Shown one piece after another: positions 36,040 to 45,845 of a stretch of 64,000 nt of DNA. Every line of letters starts with the position of its first letter. Position 1 is the first letter of the stretch. Position numbers and translations under genes: made by a program. The notes below the pieces were generated by a model, which ran no database searches, was not told where the DNA came from, and saw only the letters and a list, made by a program, of their open reading frames with translations. The stretch spans positions 28,638,734 through 28,702,733 of the forward strand of contig OY288259.1 in the NCBI GenBank assembly GCA_958450325.1, in the 5' to 3' direction. The stretch is from Agrostemma githago. Lineage: Eukaryota > Streptophyta > Magnoliopsida > Caryophyllales > Caryophyllaceae.

Positions 36040-36195
36040 CCTTATCTCAATGTCATTTGCTAAAAAGTTTATCTTTTTGTACAAAATTTTCAAAAATTAA
36101 GCAAGTCAATGAGTTAGGATTACAGATCCTACTGTCGCACATCTCGAACTAATAGTCTTGATGTATTTCGAAAATTGCAAAAATCTATGACTGAA

Positions 36196-36233
36196 CTACG
36201 GTCGGTTTGATTCCACTAATCGTGGATACGTAG
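36196..36233 (+). other. Conserved Tat post-pol hairpin, E1
   Basis: CTACG/CGTAG outer stem; TCCAC/GTGGA inner stem with loop TAATC; intervening GGTTTGAT. 38 nt. Confidence 0.75.
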
Positions 36234-36301
36234 GCAACCCCTCAAAGGGTACAACCATTGCAATAACGAAAAGACAGGAACGGTTTTTCACTAATATATC
36301 T

Positions 36302-36307
36302 TTTATT
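36302..36307 (-). terminator. Candidate polyadenylation signal, antisense gene of E1
   Basis: AATAAA on the minus strand, about 90 bp after the antisense stop codon. The surrounding sequence aligns with 47827-47832 in E2. Confidence 0.45.
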
Positions 36308-36397
36308 ATTTCAAAAAAAAACGCCCCACACAAAAATAAATCACAAAAAATCACACAAAAAAATAGTAGTAATACTTAAATAATAAAATTTAGGAGA

Positions 36398-38153
36398 CTA
36401 CTCGTGCATTTTTCCCTTCCCCTTATCTTTCGGGTCACGCGGATCCCGAGGCCGGCGAGGCGGGGGCGAACGTTCCCTAATCACGAGTGGAACTTCCTTT
36501 GCTCGAACCCGTTTCTTCGACTTCGGCTCCTCCGCCCTCTGCACCGGTTCGATCCGAGCCCGGATGCGCTCGGGTAGTCTATCCCGAGGACCAAGTCGGT
36601 CCTTAGCTGCCAGTCTTGGACCAAGTCTCCTTTCTAAGTCCGTCTGGGGGCCCGTCTTCCCCCATGTACTTTTAGAGCTGGACCCTTTTGTCAAAGTCTT
36701 GGTCTTCCCCTTTTGGCCTGACATCAATCGGACCATCGTAGCCGGGGTATCGCCATCGTCAAAAAAGCCTCGATTATCCTTAACGTGTTCTCGGCGCAGC
36801 AAGTCAAAGGCTTCATCGGTCTTTAAAGCAGCACGGGCTTTAGCAGAATCGGCCTGGGTCCACTTCGTGTAGGAGTCCGATACCCAGATCGAGGGAGAAG
36901 CTTTAGAAACGGGCCAAGTGTGCCGGGTATACCATCTTTGCGCCCAAATGTCACACATCACGTCCGTTAGCTGAGTAGATTCACTCACGACCGCTTCAAT
37001 CTCCGGGATTCTCTGGACCCGACCATATTGCCTAAGTATGCGATCGGGATAAAGGTGAATCGTCTGCCTAAAAGATAGGATTAGTTGATAACGGGCCCTA
37101 TCTCGCAACTCTAATCCGGTCCAGGCATAAATAGGCCACCAAGGTATGGTCCAACGGATCAATGGGCCTCCATGGAAGGATAGCAGCTCGTCCCAGAATT
37201 TTTGGGTAGTAAGGCGAGAAAAGTCAACAGTTCGTCTTCTTGTCATCACCTGATTTGGGCGATATCGGCTTACGTCTAGAGGAGGATCCAGGATCGATAA
37301 CCTCTCAAAAAGCCATAGCTGAAAAGTCAAAATTGCAAAAAAAAAATAGTCAATGTCGATTTCAAAAAAAAAAATCGCAAAATCGCAAAAATCGGAAAAA
37401 ACCGAGAAAATTGAGAAAAGACGCGAAAACCGCGCAAAAATCAAAGACCCGAAAACTCGGAAATTGCAAAAAAATCAAAAAGTGCGAAAATCAAGAAAAA
37501 AATCAGCCTACCTGTAGAAGACGGGTGCTACCAGACAGCTTGATCGATGGGTCCCTCTTACGATTATCTAAGCCTTGGATAATCTCCCCGGTAATCAGCC
37601 AGGCTGGGCTGTGTTCGGTCTCCATTTGATCCGCTACAGAAAGAAGTCTGACATGGCCCATACAGGATAGCCAATCCAAATGACCCTCGAAAGCATAGAC
37701 ATGGAGCATACAAAAAGTGAAGGCCCTACGGCTATATACCGGCCTGACCCGAACGTCATCTTGATTCATAAATTTTTCAGCCAGGTCAATCAAGGAAACT
37801 GTATTTCCTTCTAGCATGCGGGATACCTCCATATGAGAAAGCCCTAGAAATTCTCTCAATTTCCTCCTTGGATCACGAACTGAAAAGGGGATAGCAGGAC
37901 GGAGAATAGGATTCCACCCTCCTACAGCAGCTATTTCCTCAGGAATAGGACAGACTTTACCTCGAGGAAACCTAAAAACGTGATAGGTATCGTCCCAATA
38001 AGATAGGCAAGCATCCAAAAAGTGACGATCCACTTGCATCTGACGGATTGTGGATAACTGGGTAACGCCGTTTTGGTTCAGAATAACCTTGTCAGCATCT
38101 CTGAAAATTCGGGACCAATCTTGCAACATTCCGACTAATCGATCGATTCCCAT
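36398..38153 (-). CDS. Antisense two-exon gene of E1 (plant-mobile-domain-like), intact
   Basis: Exon 1 is 38153-37512 (214 codons) and exon 2 is 37318-36398 (306 residues plus stop). The 193-bp intron 37511-37319 has donor CAG|GTAGGC and acceptor CTTTTCAG after a T-rich tract, phase 0. The predicted protein is 520 residues. Exon 1 has HVFRFPRGKVCPIPEEIAAV and REFLGLSHMEVSRM, resembling the plant mobile domain (aminotransferase-like) family. Exon 2 ends in a basic Arg/Lys-rich tail (LERRLGPRLAAKDRL, RERSPPPRR, KDKGKGKM) that may bind nucleic acid or act as a nuclear signal. E2 carries a copy with the same exon-1 length and intron position, about 60% identical in exon 1. Function unknown. Antisense extra ORFs are known in Tat elements such as Grande. 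All exons are open although pol on the other strand is dead. Confidence 0.8.
37319..37511 (-). other. Intron of E1 antisense gene
   Basis: 193 bp, GT...AG, T-rich on the coding strand. The positions of both splice sites are supported by alignment of the flanking codons with E2 (LLQ before; LWLFERLSI / IWLSERLSI after). Confidence 0.8.
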
Positions 38154-38724
38154 AATGAATTTCTAAAAAGGAGGACTAAGTTTTTCAGAGCTTGTTTTTC
38201 TTAGAAGGAGGGAAGGAGTTGTGAGAATTATGAATAACTTGTGAGTAGGGAGATGAGTATTTATAGCATGAAATCGGATTCTCCTCCTCACTCTGGGATT
38301 CCTAATCCCATGGGATTTAGCATACAGGCCTTTAATCCTAAAATCTAGCTAAGACATCCCTAGCATTCCTATTCCTTCTCAGAGTCAAAAAATACTTTAA
38401 TCCTTCAAAATTTTCCCATCCAAAAAAATATTCAAAAAATCTTCTTCAAATTTTTTATTCCCCAGCACGAGTCATTTCTCCTAAAAATGTGTTACATGCA
38501 AACTTGGCATAAATCATTATACAGGACGACTCAAGCAAAACCGTGCAAACAACTCCCCAGCGGCCTAGGCTTATACGAGAAGTCTGGTTCCCCACAGAGT
38601 TATCATCGTCAAACTCAGGTACATTTCTAGTCTTCGGCCGGCGGGCCCTCCACGCAGGTCTAACGGACCTTAAACGACCCGACCGGAAGTCTGCCAGGTC
38701 TAATCTTTGATTTGCTTGGTAGCT
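38154..38724. other. E1 region between antisense gene and 3' LTR
   Basis: Contains the antisense promoter and the 3' untranslated region of the genomic RNA. It includes a conserved CGACCCGACCGGAAGTC block around 38676. No ORF. Confidence 0.6.
38258..38265 (-). promoter_or_regulatory. TATA box of E1 antisense gene
   Basis: TATAAATA on the minus strand, about 105 bp upstream of the ATG at 38153. E2 has the same motif about 105 bp upstream of its antisense ATG. Confidence 0.65.
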
Positions 38725-38761
38725 ACTCTGACTTTCGCCTTGTCCAAGCCTCAGTCAGAGT
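38725..38761 (+). other. Stem next to polypurine tract, E1
   Basis: ACTCTGAC/GTCAGAGT around 21 nt, overlapping the polypurine tract. Almost invariant in three elements. Confidence 0.7.
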
Positions 38762-38769
38762 GGGGGCTC
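38757..38769 (+). other. Polypurine tract of E1
   Basis: AGAGTGGGGGCTC, directly before the 3' LTR. Confidence 0.88.
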
Positions 38770-41306
38770 TGTAGACACCCACATTTTGACCGCCAGGTGT
38801 CTATAGTAGTTTCCGACAAACACCCGATGATGATCGGACGCAAACATGCTTTAAATACTCAGAAACGGACTCAAAATCATTGGCATTTGGCTTGGGCTCA
38901 TCATGGAGTACATTATCTCACAAAACCAACCTCAAAATCAGGCCCAGTGGGTCGTTTTGAGTCAAATAAGACTAATTTGGGTCGATTCCGACACCAGGGG
39001 TAAAACCGTCTTTTTACGACCGAGTCAAAACCCGGTCAAAGATTTTCCCGAGACACGTGAGTCAGCCGTGACACCTCACACGGCTGATTCCTGCTCTAAT
39101 CCTACAAAAAATCAGCTTCTCAAAATATTAAACAAATCCGTTTGAGGATAGGATTCGATCTCAAGTAGGAATTCTATCCGGAAACCGAATCGGATATCGA
39201 CCGAGCACCAATTACTCGGCCAAGACACCCAAGGCAGCCGAAATACTCCTCCATTCAGCCGAGATTTTGGCTTCTCCATTAAGAAACGGAATTTGCATTC
39301 CTTTCGAACTCTTACATTTCCTATCCAAAAACCGATTTAAACACCCGACCGAGTGCAAACACTCGGCCGAGTAGGCTACAACCAGCCGTGTCCCCTTTCT
39401 TCTTTGACAAGAAAGCAGATTTCTCATGCCTTAAAACTTCTACGTTTCCTATCCTAAGCGGTAGTTCAAACTCTCCTAGCCAAGGTCGGGAATTTCCTAT
39501 AAATAGCCCCTTGCATACAACACTTTAGAAAAAAACGAAAAAAAACGGAAAAAAAGATATTCAAAAAACAACGATATCAAATCATTAGCATCCCTACACA
39601 TCAAATACACATCAAAAATTAACATCGACAAACCGATAATATTCTTGAAGGAAAACCGGTCCATTTAAACCCGAAACCCTTCACCTGAAACTCGTCCAAA
39701 CCGAGCCACCACCTCACCGACGTACACTCGACGCTCTTGTGCCCAAGCCGCATCCCGACGAGCCCCGATCCGAGTAAATAGAAGCATGTAGGTTGAGGGT
39801 GTAACAAAACCCGATTTCTCTTTTTCTTCTCTTCTCCTCCTTCGCGTCGGTCCTTTTATTACGGGTCGTCGTCGTCATTTTTTTATTTTCTAATCTCGAT
39901 AATATCAAAAAACTATTTTCTTATAACAACATTCTTAAAAATATGATATCGATTTTCTATAATCGCATATTGTATCAAAAAAGAATTATATTAAGATCTC
40001 GACGATATTAAAAATCGTTACATTTTTTTTGTTTCGTTCAAACTTCTTTTACAAAACCTTTTTTTTTAATTCGTTCCGAATACTCGATATCGATTTCATA
40101 ATCGAATATCGGGTACGACGAATATCGAAAACATAAATCGAGTACAAATTAATTCATATTTTGTACGCGATTTATCAAAATTAGCAATTTCGAACAAAAA
40201 ATAAAAAACCGGACAGACCCGCACGCGAGTCGCGCCATGCCCAGGCGACTCGCGCACGGGCCTGAAATCCGAGACGTTTTTTTAGCTTTTTCGTTCGTTT
40301 TATTTTATTCTTCTACGAAACAATCTTAAAACTTATATCTTTTCTAAAACTATTCCGAATATTTGATATTGATTTCGTAGTCAACTATTAAATATAACGA
40401 ATATCGAAAATATTAGATCGAGTGCGAATTATGCAATATTCGTACGCGGTTTAATAAAAAAGTCGAGTCTTCGAAAATCGTCTCAAAAAATCAGACCGAC
40501 ACGCGACTCGCCGGCATCCCGGGCGAGCCGCGCGGCCGGCTGCCTCGACGCCCCTTTTTTCTCGTTTTTTTATTATTTTTCGAGCTTCGTTTTTTTATAC
40601 AAAACATCGTTTTTAACAATATTTTCCAGATTTTGATTAATATTTATTTTTTTCGATCTCGTATATTTATTTGCTATATTATTTTCACAAATCGATACTA
40701 ACTCGTTTGTTCATCTTTGTAGCAAATTCATTCTTATTTCATCTTTTGTTTTATTATACTAAAACGAATCTCACATGCTAAATTCAACTTTGACGTTAAT
40801 TTTAGTTGCATTAAACCGACTTAGCAACCCATTCAATTCCTCGTATGTTTAGGAAAACAATTTTTGCATATCATTCATCGTATTACTAACGCGCGTATTA
40901 AAAAATCATTCGATATCCTAGTAGAGGCCGCTAATGTGCGGGCGGGGTTGGGTGTTCTTAGTGAACTTCCCAACACGTACCCTCACCTCTTACTCAGAAC
41001 CGTGGTTTCCGGATGTCCGAAACCATTGGCAACGAGAGTCATTCAATATACGATTAACCGCTCAAGTCGGCATCTATATCGATATGCAAAGGGACGAGCC
41101 CAATAAACTCTGACATCGGAAATGGGCCGTATTTTGTATACGGCCCACTACGACATAGAGTGGGCTCGAACGGTTCCGAATAACCATAAAATTCGGTGGC
41201 GACTCCAACTTCGATTTAAATTTCCATTTGACCATCACATGGAGATTCATTCGCCTCCCCAAACCCGCGCGTGGCCGCGTCGGGGTGGACCTATGTCATG
41301 TCCACA
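38770..41306 (+). repeat. 3' LTR of E1
   Basis: 2537 bp, about 99% identical by eye to the 5' LTR. TATA box at 39498-39505; GC-rich hairpin at 40224-40254. Followed by AATTA. Confidence 0.92.
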
Positions 41307-41311
41307 AATTA

Positions 41312-42467
41312 GCCATAGTTTTCTTTATAAAATTTTTTGATATGAATGCATATTACTCCCTCCCATTCTTTGAAAACCTACCATAAGTTGAATATATGTG
41401 AGGTATATTTTAATCATATGGTAGGTTTCCGAAGAATGGGAGGGAGTATATAGTAAAATTATGAAAAGTAAGTTTTTATGAAAATTTATATTTAATAATG
41501 ATTTATTTTGTAAAATGTTACTGTATTATTTTATGTCATTTCTGAGAAAATAATATGATTCCTGATGTTAAACGTTTTTTTGGACTTGGTATAATTATAT
41601 TATGTTCCTGATGATGTCTATTATGTGTAAGTCAAATTTTATATAAATCCATCATATATAATTTCAGTTATAAAATTTTTACTAAAATGGGTCAGATCTG
41701 GAAAGAATATTTTATTTAAGAACATTTATAAAGTATTTTAATCTAAATTTCTGGGGATATGTTATGCACTAGTATAAGTATTTAAAAAAAAAAATTTGAT
41801 TCACTTTTCTGATGTTTAAGTATTTTAAACGGTTTAGAAGAAAGTGTTGAAAACCGTACTGTTTTCGTTTTTAATTTGTTAAAAATAATAAACCTTATTA
41901 TTTTTGTAAAATGACTTTATATCTGGGCACCTAACTCATAAAAGTATTTTGAGTTTGAAAATCGAAAGTTGAAAATAACATTTGAAAAATGACTCATTTA
42001 GTATCCTTAATAATATTATCGATTTCGTTATTACTTAAAGTTATTTTTATAAAACTCTAAGTTTTCTGAAATATGATACATAATAAGTTTAAAAATGATT
42101 TTTATAATTATTATAGATTTATTTGAAGTTTGAAATATTTTACTTAGTATAAATAGGCTTTAAGAGATAAGTATACTTGTACAAATATGAAACCGTATAA
42201 AAATAATAAATACGTACACTTGAATAATAAATGTACTAAATACTTGTGCCCAAAAAGTATAGAGTACATAAAGACGAAAAACCCAAAAGTACTAATTTAA
42301 ACCATGCTTAAATGTGCAAAACAACACTTAAACTTTATAATACGCACTTAAGGACTAATTAGTGACTAAGTCAACATTAAGGGTTGATTAGTCCATTTTG
42401 GTCAAACTTTGGCTTTTTAAATCAACATAGAACAAGTCAAGATAAAGGAACCCATCTTAAATAATGT
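41312..42467. other. Unclassified AT-rich region between E1 and E2
   Basis: Continuation of 24997-26042 after removal of E1. Apart from the MITE at 41356-41446, no ORF, repeat or homology is recognised. AATGT at 42463-42467 is the left duplication of E2. Confidence 0.45.
41356..41446. mobile_element. Stowaway-like MITE, 91 bp
   Basis: Terminal inverted repeats begin CTCCCTCC and end GGAGGGAG, flanked by TA on both sides. The outer 30 bases of each end match with two differences, so the element is almost one large hairpin. This fits Stowaway (Tc1/mariner-type) MITEs. It has no coding capacity. Confidence 0.88.
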
Positions 42468-43431
42468 TGTGGACATGACGTAGGTCCACCCCGACGCGGC
42501 GAAGCGCGGGTTTGGGTAGGCGAATGAATCTCGTGGTAAGATTGTTCTCGGGTTCGAAATTTAAGTCAAAATGGAGTCGCCACCGAATTTTGTGGTTATT
42601 CGGAACCATACGAGCCCACTCTATGTCGTCATGGGCTATACACAAAGTAAGCCCACTCCGATTTCAGAGTTTATGGGGCTCGTCCCTTTGCATTGCGATA
42701 CCGATACCATCTACACCGGTAATCGTGTAAAGAATGACTCTCGTTCGCCAAGGGTTTCGGACATCCGAAAACCAAAGGTTCTGAGTAAGGGGTGAGGGTA
42801 CGTGTTGGGAAGCCCACGAAGGACACCCAACCCCGCCCGCACATGGCGGCCTCTACTAAGACATCGTTCGTGTTCATGATACGCGCGCTAGTAAAATAAT
42901 GAAATGATATGCAAACAACGTTTTGTCTAAACATGCGAATTTTGCGTTAACTACGTCATTTAATGCATCTAATTATGGTCGAGTTGCGTTAGCATGCGAG
43001 GTTCATTTATAAAGCGTAAAAGCAAGTAATAAATAAAGCTCGAAAAAGGAAGTAAAAAGCATACAAGCTACACGGGCGGAAATACAACCCGGATTTCACA
43101 ATACGACATAAACGAAATAACGTAAAGATAAAAACGGACCCGTATGAAAGCTAGACCGCGAGATATGTAGATGGACTACCCCGCTTAAATACGTATTATG
43201 TTACGTATGAAGCGAAGGACGGAAATATGAGATTGTGGCGTATTACTAGCCTAGTCTCACATTCCGTAGTCTTGTCCCGACTTATCACGTCAAAGTGGTC
43301 AAAGTCGTTCTACGTGTCGTGACATGTGTAGCGTTTTGAAAAATGATGAAGGGTCGGTCAATGGTCTAAAGTCGATAAGGACGGGGCTCGGAATATGTGT
43401 CCAAGCCCTCGGGTTTCTGAGTTGCCAGACC

Positions 43432-43614
43432 CACTCGACCGAGTCATTGATTGACTCGACCGAGTGCGCCATTAACGTGGCTACTGCCCATATTTTGGGG
43501 GGGTACTCGATCGAGTGCCTTATGGCACTCGGTCGAGTGCATCATTAATGGGGCTACTGCCCTGTTTTTGGGGTGCAACTCGATCGAGTGGCCTATGGCA
43601 CTCGGTCGAGTGCC
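43432..43614. repeat. 73-bp module repeats with ACTCGATCGAGT palindromes
   Basis: Units of about 73 bp begin CTACTGCCC (43481, 43554). Each carries two palindromes of the form ACTCGRYCGAGT about 10 bp apart. The same module with a 72-bp period is in the intron of the antisense gene (46608, 46680). The other LTR copy is at about 56709-56891. Confidence 0.75.
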
Positions 43615-44523
43615 CCCTGTACGAGTAGTGATTTGCTCGATTTTATGACTTGAAATCGATGGTCGGCCGAGTCAAATACGAATATCGCATGATTTGTATT
43701 CGACTCGGCCTCCGGTACTATAATCGTGTAAGAACGATTATAATACCATCACCGGAGATTTTATGAAAACGTTTGCGTTTAGATTACGAAACTTTTGAAT
43801 TAGTAACGAGATGCATCCCTCTACGTCACGACATCGAAACTAACCCTTTCGGGTTACGTGATGTCGGTATTCGTGTCAACGGGTCTCGTACCAATTATGG
43901 AAATGGAATGAAATTCGTTCAACTACGACCGTTTGCGATCGCGTTACGCCCTTGAGTACATTGGGGCGGGGCTCCTCGAAAGGGCTCCACCTCCGTCGTT
44001 GCTCGTAAAGGGATTAAACGGATCTAAGGCAAACATCATAGTCAAACGGATTTTAAACCGAAATTTGATACTAGTTTTAGATATACACGGTATTAATGAT
44101 ATAATGAAGATAAAAACGATATAAAACGAAAATGTAAAAAAGATGTAAAAATGTTAGTGTTAGTGTTGTGACAACTACGATACAAAAATATGAAAATGTG
44201 CATAAAACGATATCAAAAAGAGACTAGAAAGGAGTTTGGAACACCCTCAACGTACATGCTAGTATTGGCCTCGGAAACGGACTCGTGAACAGCGACAAAG
44301 CTTTAGGAGTATCGAGGAATGCGCTCAAGTTATGGTGTGTAGGTGTGTGTATGTGTGTATGTCGGTTTATCGAGGGACGAGGCTCGGTTTTGGTGGAGTT
44401 TCTCTAGTGTTTGCAATGTATGTAGTGTAGGGTTGAAGTAGGGTGAATGTAGGGTGAAAGTGTTGTGTAATTTATGAAGAGAAAAAGTTGTAAAAAGTCC
44501 TGAAAATGCATGGGGGATGTCGG

Positions 44524-44531
44524 TATTTATA
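44524..44531 (-). promoter_or_regulatory. TATA box, E2 3' LTR
   Basis: TATAAATA on the minus strand, about 520 bp into the LTR. Four palindromes of type CACTCGATCGAGTG lie 23-140 bp upstream. Confidence 0.7.
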
Positions 44532-45051
44532 GGCATTTTGCCACGACCTAGGGGCACTCGATCGAGTGGCCCTAGTGCACTCGATCGAGTGCCTAATTGG
44601 GCGGGTCATGATCCAGCGAAAGACGCTCCACTCGACCGAGTGGGCAATCCACTCGATCGAGTGGATCAACGTGGTTGAGATAAATAAGGCAAGAAAATCT
44701 TGCTTGTTTTGACTTGATTTTTTGAATTCAAATTTGTGCGCTCACTTGAACTCAGCTGGTTTTTGAGACGGTTTTTGCCTTTGACCGGGTTTTGACCCGG
44801 TCGGGAAAAGACGGGAAATATTTTTGGTGTCGGTTTTGGCCCAAATTAGTCTTATTTGACTCGGAACGATCCGCTGGGCCTGAATTCGAGGTCTGTTTTG
44901 TGAGATTTTACTCCGCTAAAAAGTCCATGTCGGATGTTATGAATTTCGAGTCCAAGTCTGAGTATACTAGTCACGTTGACGTCCAATCATCATCGGGTGT
45001 TTTTTCGGAGACTACCATAGACACGTGGCAGTCAAAATGCGGGTGTCTACA

Positions 45052-45064
45052 GAGCCCCCACTCT
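45052..45064 (-). other. Polypurine tract of E2
   Basis: The minus strand reads AGAGTGGGGGCTC against the LTR. The overlapping stem ACTCTGAC/GTCAGAGT spans 45060-45096. Confidence 0.88.
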
Positions 45065-45096
45065 GACTGAGGCTTGGACAAGGCGAAAGTCAGAGT
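45060..45096 (-). other. Stem next to polypurine tract, E2
   Basis: Same 37-nt structure as at 22260-22296 and 38725-38761. Confidence 0.7.
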
Positions 45097-45739
45097 AGCT
45101 ACCAGGCCAATCGCAGATTACGACCTGGCAGCCTTCCGGTCGGGTCGTTTATAGTCCAGTAGACTCGCGTGAAAGGGCTCGCCAGCCATAAGATAGAAAT
45201 CGTACCTGTGCCAGACACATGTCCTGGGGCGTACTTGCATGTGGAGAATGCCGCCTCGGGCGTTCCGATGGGGAAATATGTGAGCTTGTACGAGCTTGCT
45301 TTCGAAGCCTTGAACCGTACTTGAGCTGAAAAATGCTCCGTGGGGAGTGAAGGTTGCTTCTTTCGGGGAGTTGGTGTACCCGTATGCCGACACATCATAT
45401 CTTGGATGTAGCATACTGGGAAAAAGCTAACTCCGTTGGGGAATTTTGGATAGTTCCGCGGGGACTTGCCTCTGAAGTCTGGAGTGTACCTGTATGCTGA
45501 CACATAACAACTCGCATGTAACATGTAGGTAAAATGTTGACTCTCGCTGGGGAGAAAAAAGATTGAAAATTTTGGAAAGACAAAAATTTTGACGCAAAGA
45601 AATTTTTAGAAAAACTTAGGAAAGCTCGGGACAGCTTGATTCCTATTCTGGGTTCAAGTTTGGAATCAGGCCTGCGCACGCATAGGGCCCAGTTGGATGA
45701 GGAGGCAGTAGCAGTTAGGTTTCTGTTAGGTTTCTCCAT
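45097..45739. other. E2 region between 3' LTR and antisense gene
   Basis: Non-coding. It includes the conserved CTTCCGGTCGGGTCG block near 45135 and a pair of direct repeats about 114 bp apart (about 45370-45425 and 45484-45540). Open frames here are not conserved in E1. Confidence 0.6.
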
Positions 45740-45747
45740 TATAAATA
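45740..45747 (+). promoter_or_regulatory. TATA box of E2 antisense gene
   Basis: TATAAATA 106 bp upstream of the ATG at 45846, the same spacing as in E1 although the surrounding sequence has diverged. Confidence 0.65.
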
Positions 45748-45845
45748 TAGGAGATCCCTGCTTCAGTTTTTGCATCACAACTCAGATTCTCCTTCTCCCT
45801 TCTCAAAATCTTGTAGACTTTCGAGAAAATTTAGAAATTTTTGTC

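Larger units (their letters stand above)
36040..36397. other. Convergent intergenic region of E1
   Basis: Lies between the end of pol (plus) and the end of the antisense gene (minus). Holds the conserved hairpin 36196-36233 and, on the minus strand, an AATAAA candidate for the antisense transcript (36302-36307). Confidence 0.7.
26043..41306 (+). mobile_element. Tat-lineage element E1 (defective gag-pol)
   Basis: A 15,264-bp element flanked by AATTA (26038-26042 and 41307-41311). LTRs 26043-28577 (2535 bp) and 38770-41306 (2537 bp) differ at roughly 1% of sites by eye. Order: LTR, tRNA-Arg primer site, leader, gag-pol (plus), conserved hairpin, two-exon antisense gene (minus), polypurine tract, LTR. 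The second RNase H (YFDGASNFRGFGVG) places it in the Tat lineage (Tat/Retand/Ogre). It cannot make its own Pol. Confidence 0.93.
42468..45051 (-). repeat. 3' LTR of E2
   Basis: TGTGGACATG to GTGTCTACA on the plus strand. Palindrome modules at 43432-43614 and 44554-44663; the TATA box at 44524-44531 lies just beyond the second cluster. Confidence 0.95.

Noticed and set aside
44336..44362. GT-rich tract in E2 LTR (57613 in the other LTR) as a regulatory site
   Set aside because: Short low-complexity tract; no supporting motif or conservation in other Tat LTRs.
45099..45524. Minus-strand ORFs of 98-141 codons upstream of the E2 antisense gene
   Set aside because: Overlap each other in different frames, are absent from E1, and lie across direct repeats and the conserved 3' untranslated block.
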